From positions 1 through 33,334 of the forward strand of contig DAJV01000114.1 in assembly GCA_002496475.1 (NCBI GenBank): a stretch of DNA of 33,334 nucleotides. Direction: 5' to 3'. Origin of the DNA: Vulcanisaeta sp. UBA163 (lineage in GTDB: Archaea > Thermoproteota > Thermoprotei > Thermoproteales > Thermocladiaceae). This document shows positions 1 through 6,945 of this stretch, one piece after another. Both the position numbers and the translations under genes were made by a program. How positions within the stretch are numbered: position 1 is the first letter of the stretch; every line of letters starts with the position of its first letter. The notes below the pieces were generated by a model that made no database searches, was not told the DNA's origin, and was given only the letters and a program-made list of their open reading frames with translations.

Positions 1-286
1 CAATTCCAACAAGTGCTATTGCTAGTCCAAAGGCATTACTGAGTCCGTCGCTTATTAAGTATATCATGCCTATCGGCCTCGGTAAGGAACCAAGGGATAC
101 TAGGTAGGACCCACCAAGTACCAGTAGGTATGATGAATATATGAATAGTGGTATGAATGACACCGATGTGAGAATCATCGCTGCCCTGCTGTATTTTTTA
201 CCTATTATTCCAGCTATTACCGAGGCTATAAAGGGTAAGGCCAATGATGCTATTAATATGGGGTCGCTATGTATTGGTAGGTTCAT
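1..286 (-). CDS. Proton-conducting antiporter / complex I-type membrane subunit (NuoL/M/N or Mrp-like), 5' part only
   Basis: Only the first 95 codons are in the window; the gene runs off the left edge on the minus strand. The translation starts MNLPIHSDPILIASLALP and shows three hydrophobic segments, roughly residues 9-28, 36-58 and 70-95. The stretch with YLISDGLSNAFGLAIALVG resembles the 'DGLS' segment that opens the conserved core of NuoL/NuoM/NuoN and MrpA/D antiporter-like subunits, which move protons or sodium ions in complex I, Mrp antiporters and membrane hydrogenases. ATG at 286 is chosen because GGTGAT lies just upstream and the other nearby ATG (293) meets a stop after eight codons. 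It overlaps by ATGA with a possible small upstream ORF (283-381). Which complex it belongs to cannot be told from this fragment. Confidence 0.6.
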   Translation of the reverse strand, partial: MNLPIHSDPILIASLALPFIASVIAGIIGKKYSRAAMILTSVSFIPLFIYSSYLLVLGGSYLVSLGSLPRPIGMIYLISDGLSNAFGLAIALVGI

Positions 287-381
287 GAACCATCACCTAT
301 TGCGATACCCTTCACAAATACCCCATCCTTGCATAATCGTATTAGGTAATACCTTTGTAATTTGGCGCTATTCATTAGCAT
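283..381 (-). CDS. Candidate 32-aa leaderless small ORF upstream of the antiporter gene
   Basis: A short frame begins ATG at 381 (MLMNSAKLQRYYLIRL...) and ends TGA at 283-285, overlapping the ATG of the antiporter gene (286) as ATGA. A TATA-like element at 402-413 is centred about 26 nt upstream of the ATG, the spacing expected for a leaderless archaeal mRNA. The peptide is basic and has no recognised family. It may be a real small protein that couples translation to the next gene, or only the transcribed leader of that gene. The evidence is start context and overlap, not homology. Confidence 0.35.
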   Translation of the reverse strand: MLMNSAKLQRYYLIRLCKDGVFVKGIAIGDGS

Positions 382-401
382 ACGTGCCTTAAGGAAAGAC
401 C

Positions 402-413
402 GTATTTTTAAGT
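402..413 (-). promoter_or_regulatory. TATA box for the antiporter transcript
   Basis: The minus strand reads ACTTAAAAATAC here. Its centre lies about 26 nt upstream of the ATG at 381, so transcription should begin at or next to that codon. The divergent gene at 474 has its own A/T-rich element at about 441-450. Confidence 0.5.
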
Positions 414-473
414 ACTACCTTCATTAGTTCATCGAGGGTTAGAAAAATAAGAGGGGGCATTCGAGTATCATTA

Positions 474-1031
474 ATGCAGGTATTTAGGCCCTATATTGAT
501 CACAGAAGATCTGCCGGGTTTTTGGATAACCTGAGACTTGGTAAGCAGAGGATCGAAGCTAAGCAAGTGATCCTTGCAATACTTAGGAAACTCGGTGCTC
601 TTAAGGATGGAAGGAGGGGCTGGCTTAATCACCCAGTTGTTCTTATGTACTTCAATAATGGGCATCCCTACCTAGAGGATCTCACCAGGTATTTCTATGC
701 AGTAGTTGATGAATGGGTGCGCAGGGGCTTTGTGAATAATGTTTCAATGGGCAATATTGAACTCCTACTCAGTAATGTGGATCATGAGGATGGGACACCA
801 GTGACTGAGGTTATGGCTAGGGAGTACCGTAGGGTATTGCTACTTAAGGATCCCTGTTATTACGTGGATAAATTAAGCGAGGATGAATTGCTTGAGTTGT
901 TAAATACAGAACCCGTGTATTTCAAGGGCATTAATACGTGGATTAGGGACGTCTATAGTTCATACATTGAGTTCATCAATGCTCTTAGGAATGGGCGGGT
1001 GCCCTGCGATTCAATATTCCCAAGGAGGTAA
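474..1031 (+). CDS. Pyrimidine-dimer DNA glycosylase-like family protein (MSMEG_6728-type)
   Basis: This 185-aa protein opens with MQVFRPYIDHRRSAGFLD followed by RLGKQRIEAKQ, and a little later has NHPVVLMY. That arrangement (FxPY, SAxxLD, RLGKQRxEAxQ, HPxxxM) is typical of a small family in bacteria and archaea often annotated as pyrimidine dimer DNA glycosylase/endonuclease V-like. The conserved part covers about residues 1-80; the remaining 100 residues are not recognised. A DNA-repair role is therefore inherited from the family name and is not shown by an identified catalytic residue. The ATG at 474 is about 26 nt downstream of an A/T-rich element (GAAAAATAA, 440-448), fitting a leaderless transcript. 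The gene is monocistronic: the next gene has its own promoter, and a minus-strand C/D RNA candidate meets its stop codon. Confidence 0.65.
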   Translation: MQVFRPYIDHRRSAGFLDNLRLGKQRIEAKQVILAILRKLGALKDGRRGWLNHPVVLMYFNNGHPYLEDLTRYFYAVVDEWVRRGFVNNVSMGNIELLLSNVDHEDGTPVTEVMAREYRRVLLLKDPCYYVDKLSEDELLELLNTEPVYFKGINTWIRDVYSSYIEFINALRNGRVPCDSIFPRR

Positions 1032-1032
1032 G

Positions 1033-1088
1033 TCATCCTTCTCGCCCGTCTCTCATCACTTCTCAGAACCAACGCGCCTAATCATTAA
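1033..1088 (-). ncRNA. Candidate C/D box guide sRNA (noncanonical D box)
   Basis: On the minus strand the order is: C box ATGATTA (1085-1079, 6 of 7 of RUGAUGA), a 12-nt guide, D' box CTGA (1066-1063), a 3-nt spacer, and a perfect C' box GTGATGA (1059-1053). No CTGA follows at the usual 10-13 nt; the nearest is ATGA at 1036-1033 after 16 nt, so the terminal D box is weak. A TATA element at 1111-1120 lies about 26 nt upstream of the expected 5' end. The RNA would end at the stop codon of the plus-strand gene at 474-1031, as the other two sRNA candidates do with their neighbours. The C/D' half is well supported and the C'/D half is not. Confidence 0.5.
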
Positions 1089-1110
1089 TGGTACAGTACT
1101 ACCTGTATAT

Positions 1111-1120
1111 GTTTATAAGT
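1111..1120. promoter_or_regulatory. Possibly two-way TATA element (tmcA and C/D sRNA)
   Basis: GTTTATAAGT reads as a good TATA box on the plus strand, about 30 nt before the tmcA start region. On the minus strand, as ACTTATAAAC, it lies about 26-29 nt before the C box of the sRNA candidate. One near-palindromic element could thus serve both transcripts, or the sRNA call may be wrong and only tmcA uses it. Confidence 0.45.
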
Positions 1121-1146
1121 ACTCGCCCGTATAGCGCTATTGATCA

Positions 1147-3549
1147 GTGGGTATGGGCTGGAGTGATCTGTTGCGGGAGTTGGTTAAGGAGGGTCTATCT
1201 TCCAATCATAGGAGGCTTATTGTACTTGTGGGAGTTAATGAGGAGAAGCTGGCTAGGTATGCCGCTGACTCACTTATGGTGTTTTCATCACTAGTTAAGG
1301 ATGCGCGTGGCCTGTACATGTACCAACCGGAGTATGCAGATGCCCAAAGAAGAATGAGTAGGTTTAAGGGATTTATTAATGGCGCCCCAGTGAGTATTGA
1401 TTATAAGCTATATAAGGAGACCGACAAGTTGCTTGGTACTACGGTGGATTTCGCAATACTTGACCTGGTAAATGACCTGAAGCCGAATGATGTGGGTAGG
1501 TTGGGAGGCATTGTTAGGGGTGGCGGTATTTACGTGTTTATGATACCGCCATTAAGCGAGTGGATAAGGCAGTTAACAAAATTTCAACAAAGCCTTCTTG
1601 TCCCACAGTACGGTCCTGATCATGTTAGGCACTTCTTGAAGGTTAGGTTTTGGAATAAGCTAATGGATATGGATAAGGCATTGATTGTTAATGTGGATTC
1701 TGATGAGGTAATAAAGGGGCCAATTCTTGGTAATGTACAGCCTTGGAAACCCAAGGAAATAGTAATACCCGAAAAGGCAAGGTTCTCTAGGGTAATTTAT
1801 GAGTTGGCCAAGACCCAGGACCAGGTTGAGGCCCTTAAGGCGATGGAGGTACTGATGGAGAGGCCGCCTAAGGGTAAGAAGGTTAATGTGGTATTAATTG
1901 CAGATAGGGGCAGGGGTAAGTCGGCGATTATTGGCCTGGCCCTGGCTGCCTTGACTCATAGGCTTAGGAAGGTTAAGGGTAGGGTTAGACTCGCAGTAAC
2001 TGCCATGAATCCCAGTAATGTCTCAACCCTCATGGAATTCGTGGTTAAGGGCCTTAAGGCGTTGAACTATGATGTTGACCTAAGTTATCGGGGCAGTAAT
2101 ATAGTGTCAGTTAAGGTCGGTGTCTCAATCTTCATAGACTACATAAGGCCCTATGACATGCTCAGTGAGGAGGGTAGGGATATTGTTGTGGTTGATGAGG
2201 CTGCTATGATACCGTTGCCGGTGCTTTATGGGATCCATGACAGGTTTAATAGGGTTATTTATGCATCCACAATACATGGTTATGAAGGTGCAGGTAGAGG
2301 CTTTAGTCTCAGGTTCCTTAAGTACTTACGTGAGGATGAAAATACGAGGGTTATTGAGTATGAACTTAAGGAACCAATTAGGTATGCACTTGGCGATCCC
2401 GTTGAACATTGGCTATTTGACACGCTGCTACTCGATGCAGAGCCGGCTAAAATAACGAGTGAGGATTACGACTTAATAAACAAGCGTGGGTTTAACTACG
2501 TAATACCTGATCTAAAGGAGTTTTTCTTAACCAATGAGGATCAACTAAGGCAATTCTTCGGTATATATGTCCAGGCTCATTACAGGAATGAACCGGATGA
2601 CTTGGGCATGATGATGGATGCACCGCATCATTTCATTAGAGCTCTATTGCTTAGTAATGGTAAAATAGTGGTGTCCGTGGAGCTGGCTGAGGAGGGCGGA
2701 ATAAACGACGAGTTAGTAGACATGGTCGTGAAGGGCCTAAAGTTACCTGGTAATATAATACCTGACAGGTTGATTAAGTATTGGGGGCTCACGGAATTCG
2801 CTAAGTTAAGGGGTTGGAGGATAATTAGGATCGCCACGCATCCCGAGCTTCAGGATAAGGGACTGGGCACTGAGATGCTTAGGAAAATTGAGGAGGAGGC
2901 CAGGAAGAGAGGTATTGATTGGATTGGGGTTGGTTTTGGCGTTAATGCCAAGTTACTGAATTTCTGGATCAGGAATGGTTACATGCCGGTTCACGTAAGC
3001 CCAGAGAGGAATCCAATAAGTGGTGAATATAGTGTGCTACTTGCCAAACCCATTAATGAGGTTGCAAGAGACACAATAATATACGCTAATAAGGAGTTCA
3101 GATTGAGACTACTTAATTCATTGCAAGGACCATTTCATGACATGGAACCTGACGTGGTCAGGATGTTACTAACCGACTGGGGCCAACCACTAGACCCTAG
3201 CTATAACCCTAGACTTACTGATGCACAGATTAGGCGTTTAGTTGCTTATTCATGGGGTCCGATGACGTATGAAAATACCACTGACGCAATAACGGAATTA
3301 ACAAAGACATATTACCTAAGGAAGGGTGTTGATGTTATCGAGCTTCCTTTGTTTTACGAAGAGGTTATTATATGTAAGGTTCTCCAGGCAAGGCCTTGGA
3401 AGGAGGCAGCAAGGGTTCTTGGTCTTAGGAAATCTACGTTAATGCTACTGCTCAGGGAGGTAGTTAAACCCCTTATTCAGTATTACATAAAATATACTGA
3501 AATACCTGAGTTCATGATAAGCGTTACTAAATCTCAAAGAAAAGGATAA
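1147..3549 (+). CDS. tmcA: tRNA(Met) cytidine acetyltransferase TmcA
   Basis: This 800-aa enzyme uses acetyl-CoA and ATP to make N4-acetylcytidine in RNA; the bacterial homologue acts on the wobble cytidine of elongator tRNA(Met), and archaeal members may also act on other RNAs. The layout is that of the full family: an N-terminal DUF1726-like region, a RecD-like helicase module with Walker A ADRGRGKSA (about residues 252-260) and Walker B VVVDEAAMIP (about 347-356), a GNAT acetyltransferase region with RIATHPELQDKGLGTEML (about 562-580), and a C-terminal RNA-binding part. Length is normal. The start is either GTG 1147 or ATG 1153 two codons later; both lie just downstream of the transcription start expected from the TATA box at 1111-1120. 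It stands alone, with its own promoter. Confidence 0.95.
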   Translation: MGMGWSDLLRELVKEGLSSNHRRLIVLVGVNEEKLARYAADSLMVFSSLVKDARGLYMYQPEYADAQRRMSRFKGFINGAPVSIDYKLYKETDKLLGTTVDFAILDLVNDLKPNDVGRLGGIVRGGGIYVFMIPPLSEWIRQLTKFQQSLLVPQYGPDHVRHFLKVRFWNKLMDMDKALIVNVDSDEVIKGPILGNVQPWKPKEIVIPEKARFSRVIYELAKTQDQVEALKAMEVLMERPPKGKKVNVVLIADRGRGKSAIIGLALAALTHRLRKVKGRVRLAVTAMNPSNVSTLMEFVVKGLKALNYDVDLSYRGSNIVSVKVGVSIFIDYIRPYDMLSEEGRDIVVVDEAAMIPLPVLYGIHDRFNRVIYASTIHGYEGAGRGFSLRFLKYLREDENTRVIEYELKEPIRYALGDPVEHWLFDTLLLDAEPAKITSEDYDLINKRGFNYVIPDLKEFFLTNEDQLRQFFGIYVQAHYRNEPDDLGMMMDAPHHFIRALLLSNGKIVVSVELAEEGGINDELVDMVVKGLKLPGNIIPDRLIKYWGLTEFAKLRGWRIIRIATHPELQDKGLGTEMLRKIEEEARKRGIDWIGVGFGVNAKLLNFWIRNGYMPVHVSPERNPISGEYSVLLAKPINEVARDTIIYANKEFRLRLLNSLQGPFHDMEPDVVRMLLTDWGQPLDPSYNPRLTDAQIRRLVAYSWGPMTYENTTDAITELTKTYYLRKGVDVIELPLFYEEVIICKVLQARPWKEAARVLGLRKSTLMLLLREVVKPLIQYYIKYTEIPEFMISVTKSQRKG

Positions 3550-3598
3550 TCAAGGTAGAGGGATTCCTTTAAAATAGGTTCTCTATTTATTAAGTCAC

Positions 3599-3826
3599 AT
3601 GGCTAAAAATGGAAAGAGAAGAATTGTGATAGAGGTAGATGAGAGACAATATGAAGCATTAAAGAGGCTTAAACAAGTGCTTCATTCCCGTAGTTGGGCT
3701 GACTTTTTTCTAAGATGCTTGGATAATTCTCTCGTTATTAACGAAATCGTGGAAATACACAATGACATTAAAGACCTGGGCAGAACCATTGATGAACTAG
3801 CAAAACTAATTAGAGAGGAAGAGTAA
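3599..3826 (+). CDS. Small ribbon-helix-helix-like protein
   Basis: A 75-aa basic-then-acidic protein. The first half (RRIVIEVDERQYEALKRLKQ, then SWADFFLRCL) follows the strand-helix-helix pattern of CopG/Arc-type ribbon-helix-helix proteins ('xVxVDExxYxxLxxLK...SWxxFxxRxL'), and the second half (about residues 45-75) is predicted from its heptads to be a coiled coil. Such proteins are usually dimeric DNA-binding regulators or antitoxins. No toxin gene is adjacent, so a regulator role, perhaps for the secretion-like cluster that starts 80 bases downstream, is only a guess. The start follows a TATA element (CTTTAAAATA, about 3567-3576) by about 27 nt, fitting a leaderless mRNA. Confidence 0.6.
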   Translation: MAKNGKRRIVIEVDERQYEALKRLKQVLHSRSWADFFLRCLDNSLVINEIVEIHNDIKDLGRTIDELAKLIREEE

Positions 3827-3908
3827 TTTGTTCATTATCTCTGGGCATTATTTCTCGTAATTCCCAATCAAGTAAAGAATAAATATAACTCAATTAATGA
3901 GAATCTGA

Positions 3909-4304
3909 ATGCTAATAATGCTATTCAACACAATTGAGGAAGCCATTAGTAAACTAAGTACTATCAAGGAACAATTAATGCAATTAAAGGAAAAATATGG
4001 CAAGATCAATGAGGAGCTGAAGGTAAATGCTAATATCGAGGAGACGATCATGAAGTCAGGGCTTCAGCCATCACATAAGGTAATAACCATGACAGCAATA
4101 CCATATTCCATAAATATACATATTGCACCTCACTATACATGGTTGGTAAACAAAATAGGTGTATTGAACAGTAATATTTATTACATAATTAACGAACTTG
4201 ACAAAGTAAATAATTATTTAAATAATACAAAGTTTAGGAATGCCTCAGTGGCTATAATGATTGACTATGAGAGTAAGAAAACAAGGCTGGTGATAATGCC
4301 ATGA
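3909..4304 (+). CDS. Unknown 131-aa protein, first of four in a secretion-ATPase-linked operon
   Basis: I do not recognise a named family. Residues 5-45 form a probable coiled-coil helix (IEEAISKLSTIKEQLMQLKE). Two short strands follow, around VITMTAIPYSINIHIAP, then a helix of about 30 residues, then a C-terminal hairpin ending VAIMIDYESKKTRLVIMP. The same order, strand-strand-helix-strand-strand, recurs in the five following small proteins (see findings). ATG 3909 lies about 26 nt after an AATAAATATAA TATA element (3878-3888), so the message should be leaderless; ATG 3918 is an alternative. The stop overlaps the next start by ATGA, so the four plus-strand genes form one coupled operon. A role in the adjacent secretion or pilus-like machine is inferred from context only. 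Confidence 0.7.
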   Translation: MLIMLFNTIEEAISKLSTIKEQLMQLKEKYGKINEELKVNANIEETIMKSGLQPSHKVITMTAIPYSINIHIAPHYTWLVNKIGVLNSNIYYIINELDKVNNYLNNTKFRNASVAIMIDYESKKTRLVIMP

Positions 4305-4693
4305 GCGCCAACATAGATATTAGCATTAGTGTGGATGAACTACATAGAAGAACACTTGAGGGTAAAAAGAAGCTTGTTGAATATGTCAAGAGTTTATCTC
4401 TAGTTTATGACAAAGTAAATGAACAACCTGATTTACCTGATAAAAGTGAAAAAATGATCATTGACATACCTAATTCAATACCAATAGTAATATACAATGA
4501 ACCATCAAGAGAGGCGTACAGGGAATTATTCTCCACGGCATTACTATTTCTTAAGCTGGAGTATGCGGTTTACGAGTCCATTGAGACAAGGTTAAGTAAG
4601 CTTAAGGGATTAGGATTTAAAGCAATGGTCAGGTACTTCAGTGATATACCCTCTGTGGTGGTGATAAACCTTGATAGTAGTAAGGAGCAGTAA
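4301..4693 (+). CDS. Unknown 130-aa protein, second in the operon
   Basis: No named family recognised. It starts ATG at 4301 inside an ATGA overlap with the previous gene. The first 45 residues are mostly helical (LHRRTLEGKKKLVEYVKSL). Then come two strands split by a turn, MIIDIPNSIPIVIYNEPS, a helix of about 40 residues rich in Leu/Glu/Lys, and a final strand VVVINLD close to the C-terminus. This copies the topology of its neighbours at similar length. No signal peptide or membrane segment is present, so it should be cytosolic, consistent with a partner of the cytosolic secretion ATPase encoded nearby. Function unknown. Confidence 0.7.
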   Translation: MSANIDISISVDELHRRTLEGKKKLVEYVKSLSLVYDKVNEQPDLPDKSEKMIIDIPNSIPIVIYNEPSREAYRELFSTALLFLKLEYAVYESIETRLSKLKGLGFKAMVRYFSDIPSVVVINLDSSKEQ

Positions 4694-4697
4694 GTTG

Positions 4698-5312
4698 ATG
4701 GATGTAGTTACGGAATTCGGCAATAAACTCAACGAGATGCTTCAGGTCATTGAGGAAAATCATGCGTATAATCCTGATAATGATCTTATTAACAGGATAA
4801 TTAGGGAATTGAGAAATAAGGGCGCAGCCACATTGGTTAAGGGCAATGCGAGTATTACATCTAAGGTTAACGGCATGGAGGTGACCTACGTATTAACAGC
4901 TGATGGTTATAAGAATATAATGCGCGACATCGTTAATTACTACACCAATATTTTAATATCTATTAAGCAAGTACTGGAACTCACTAATAAGTTGGGCGTG
5001 TCTGATGAGTATACGGTGATCATAAGCGACTCAGCCATTGATGTATTAATAGGCTATTCATTACCTGACCTGTCAGGAACATCACTACTAAGCTTACCTA
5101 ATGTTAAGGAGACCATCGAGGTGCCTAGCGTTTTAAATAATATCAATAAAATGAGTGCTGATGAGTATGCCAAGATCATGGGCCTTGTCGATAATCTATT
5201 CTCATCACTGGGTAATACATCAAAGCGCATAGAAACAGTGGTTAAGCTGGATAGTATTGAGTACCCGGAACCGTTTAAAGTCCTTGAGAAAAAGGTGGGT
5301 GATGCATCATGA
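4698..5312 (+). CDS. Unknown 204-aa protein, third in the operon
   Basis: The frame is open from further upstream, but AAGGAG at 4682-4687 sits 10 nt before ATG 4698, and the previous gene ends at 4693, so ATG 4698 (or TTG 4695) is the likely start. The core repeats the neighbour pattern: an N-terminal helix, a strand pair around ATLVKGNASI and VTYVLTADG, a long helix to about residue 108, then a strand pair EYTVIISDSAIDVLIGY. It differs in carrying about 75 extra C-terminal residues with Ser/Leu-rich and helical segments. It ends in an ATGA overlap with the next gene. No transmembrane segment and no named family. Confidence 0.7.
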   Translation: MDVVTEFGNKLNEMLQVIEENHAYNPDNDLINRIIRELRNKGAATLVKGNASITSKVNGMEVTYVLTADGYKNIMRDIVNYYTNILISIKQVLELTNKLGVSDEYTVIISDSAIDVLIGYSLPDLSGTSLLSLPNVKETIEVPSVLNNINKMSADEYAKIMGLVDNLFSSLGNTSKRIETVVKLDSIEYPEPFKVLEKKVGDAS

Positions 5313-5710
5313 TTATTGAGATTAAGAAATTTAATTCATTGAAAGAATTAATTCAATCTCTAAGGAATGAATTAAGCAATTCAAACGTGTTTATGTATAT
5401 ACTGAGGCAGAATTGGAGTGATTTACTAGGTGTTGAAAATAATGTTGCTTTGGCGAATGAATTATCTGAAACCATAAAGTTCATTGACGGAAGCGCAGAA
5501 TTATTCTCTCTAAAATTTATTTACAAACCAGGTACTAATACCAAGAGTATTGTTATTAATGAGGCAGCTGGTTATGAACAGACGAAGGCTGCAATAATAA
5601 GGTCGATAATTTACAGGTTAGAGAACCTTAATAATATCAATAAGGATAAACCATTAATTGCATTACTCGTGGATTCAATACCGATAATTATAATACAAGG
5701 CTCTAGTTAA
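5309..5710 (+). CDS. Unknown 133-aa protein, fourth in the operon
   Basis: The start ATG overlaps the previous stop (ATGA). The protein has an N-terminal amphipathic helix (FNSLKELIQSLRNELS), a strand pair around FSLKFIYKPGTNTKSIVINEA, a helix of about 25 residues (TKAAIIRSIIYRLENLN), and a C-terminal hydrophobic hairpin ending IALLVDSIPIIIIQGSS. The last hairpin resembles the C-terminal ends of the two minus-strand proteins 6577-6945 and 5717-6580. It ends six bases before the convergent gene at 5717, so the plus and minus arms of the cluster meet tail to tail. No named family; cytosolic. Confidence 0.7.
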   Translation: MIIEIKKFNSLKELIQSLRNELSNSNVFMYILRQNWSDLLGVENNVALANELSETIKFIDGSAELFSLKFIYKPGTNTKSIVINEAAGYEQTKAAIIRSIIYRLENLNNINKDKPLIALLVDSIPIIIIQGSS

Positions 5711-5716
5711 GTGTTT

Positions 5717-6580
5717 TCATTCACGAAGGGCTATAAACTTCCTGGGTATCCCATTAACATAAAGCACCAGGAGTTCTGTATTATACATGTATTGAGCGAT
5801 CTCCGGGTCATGCGTTAATAGTTCCAACAGTTTATCGAATTCCTTAACGTAATTACTCAATATCTGCGAGCTTGTCGTCAAATCACCGGCTATTTCCTCA
5901 GGTTTTACGTAAATTACCAACTTATCGGTGTAATCAACCTTGGCTTTGGCCCTCCTCTGTTTCTTAAAGGTGGTTTTCTCACTAATTGTAAAACCTAAGG
6001 AAATAGCACTATTTTCATACTTCTTGATCCTAGACATCATGGCAGCCTCCTCATTAATTACGTCAATGTTGTTCTTAATATTCATATAGTTCCTTGAAAT
6101 ACTTAATATGGCATCTGACCAACTGTCATAATACTCAGCCCAATTACCCAGTAGTTCACTGGTTGTTGCACTATGCTTAAGTGTTTCAATGGATTTCTTG
6201 ACATATTCTTCTAAATTCTTCGGATTAATTTGTTGGTCTTTTTCGACTTTCAATTTAGGCTTCGTTTTAGTGGTTTTTCTTAATCCTTTGGATTTTTCCT
6301 TTGTTTTGAGACCGAATACTATACGGATGTCTATGTTCATGTACCTGCTTACGATTATGGAAATTCCATAACCAGTAACAAAACCTATTATTGGGAGCAA
6401 TATGTATCGTACATTTAGGTATTGGTTAACGGTTAGGTTAGGTATTATGTATGGTATTAACATGAGTATTGCGTAAATAATCAATAGGGGTATTATTACG
6501 GTTAATGGTGGTCTTATTAGTCCTAGTATTATCATTCCAATCATTATTGCAATAATTAGTACTGGAATTAGTATTATCAT
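5717..6580 (-). CDS. Three-TM membrane protein with cytosolic helical and beta-hairpin domain, linked to the secretion ATPase
   Basis: A 287-aa protein, last of three overlapping minus-strand genes (ATGA overlap with 6577-6945). Three hydrophobic segments lie at about residues 1-22, 25-50 and 60-82, followed by a very basic stretch (KTKEKSKGLRKTTKTKPK) that should place the rest in the cytosol. Residues about 115-190 are helical, and the C-terminal 80 residues repeat the family pattern: strand LVIYVKPEE, a helix, then a hairpin LLVLYVNGIPRKFIAL. That hairpin closely resembles LLEFDNGMPRRVLL in the gene upstream. It occupies the place where a TadC/GspF-type membrane platform normally follows the ATPase, but it is far shorter and does not show the GspF repeat. 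Role as a reduced membrane platform is inference. Confidence 0.7.
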   Translation of the reverse strand: MIILIPVLIIAIMIGMIILGLIRPPLTVIIPLLIIYAILMLIPYIIPNLTVNQYLNVRYILLPIIGFVTGYGISIIVSRYMNIDIRIVFGLKTKEKSKGLRKTTKTKPKLKVEKDQQINPKNLEEYVKKSIETLKHSATTSELLGNWAEYYDSWSDAILSISRNYMNIKNNIDVINEEAAMMSRIKKYENSAISLGFTISEKTTFKKQRRAKAKVDYTDKLVIYVKPEEIAGDLTTSSQILSNYVKEFDKLLELLTHDPEIAQYMYNTELLVLYVNGIPRKFIALRE

Positions 6581-6945
6581 AAAACTTCACCCTTTAGTGC
6601 CAGTGATTGTGAAAGCAGTACTCTGCGGGGCATGCCGTTATCAAATTCAAGCAATACCATGCCCGTAAAATTATTATCATTGAACTCGCTCTTTATTTCC
6701 TCCAGTAATGAGTTTATGGACTCAATCCTTTCACTAATATAATCTAGGATATCCTTAATTTCGACTATTCTTTCCCTCCTAATGTTTATGTTGTTATCCT
6801 TTATCTCAATTACATCTACAAGGGAGCCCTTGTTTATCTCCTCCTCCAGTCTTTTCCTGGCTATCAGTAATTTATTCAATTCCTCGCTTAGGTACCTATT
6901 CAGCGATGCGAGATCTCTAAATCTGAGCAATACTCTCAACTTCAC
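6577..6945 (-). CDS. Unknown 122-aa coiled-coil protein between secretion ATPase and membrane protein
   Basis: It overlaps the ATPase gene end by 29 nt and the next gene start by 4 nt, so the three are translated from one message. The assigned start is GTG 6945; GAGGTGA directly abuts it, so TTG 6939 (spacing about 6 nt) is equally possible. The protein shows a helix (SLNRYLSEELNKLLIARKRL), a strand pair around VDVIEIKDNNINIRR, a long helix of about 35 residues, and a C-terminal hairpin VLLEFDNGMPRRVLL. The NGxPR turn is shared with the C-terminus of the three-TM protein. No named family; cytosolic. Confidence 0.7.
   Translation of the reverse strand: MKLRVLLRFRDLASLNRYLSEELNKLLIARKRLEEEINKGSLVDVIEIKDNNINIRRERIVEIKDILDYISERIESINSLLEEIKSEFNDNNFTGMVLLEFDNGMPRRVLLSQSLALKGEVL

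Noticed and set aside
141..392. Plus-strand 83-codon frame at the left edge
   Set aside because: Antisense to the partial antiporter gene, which has clear membrane-helix coding on the other strand.
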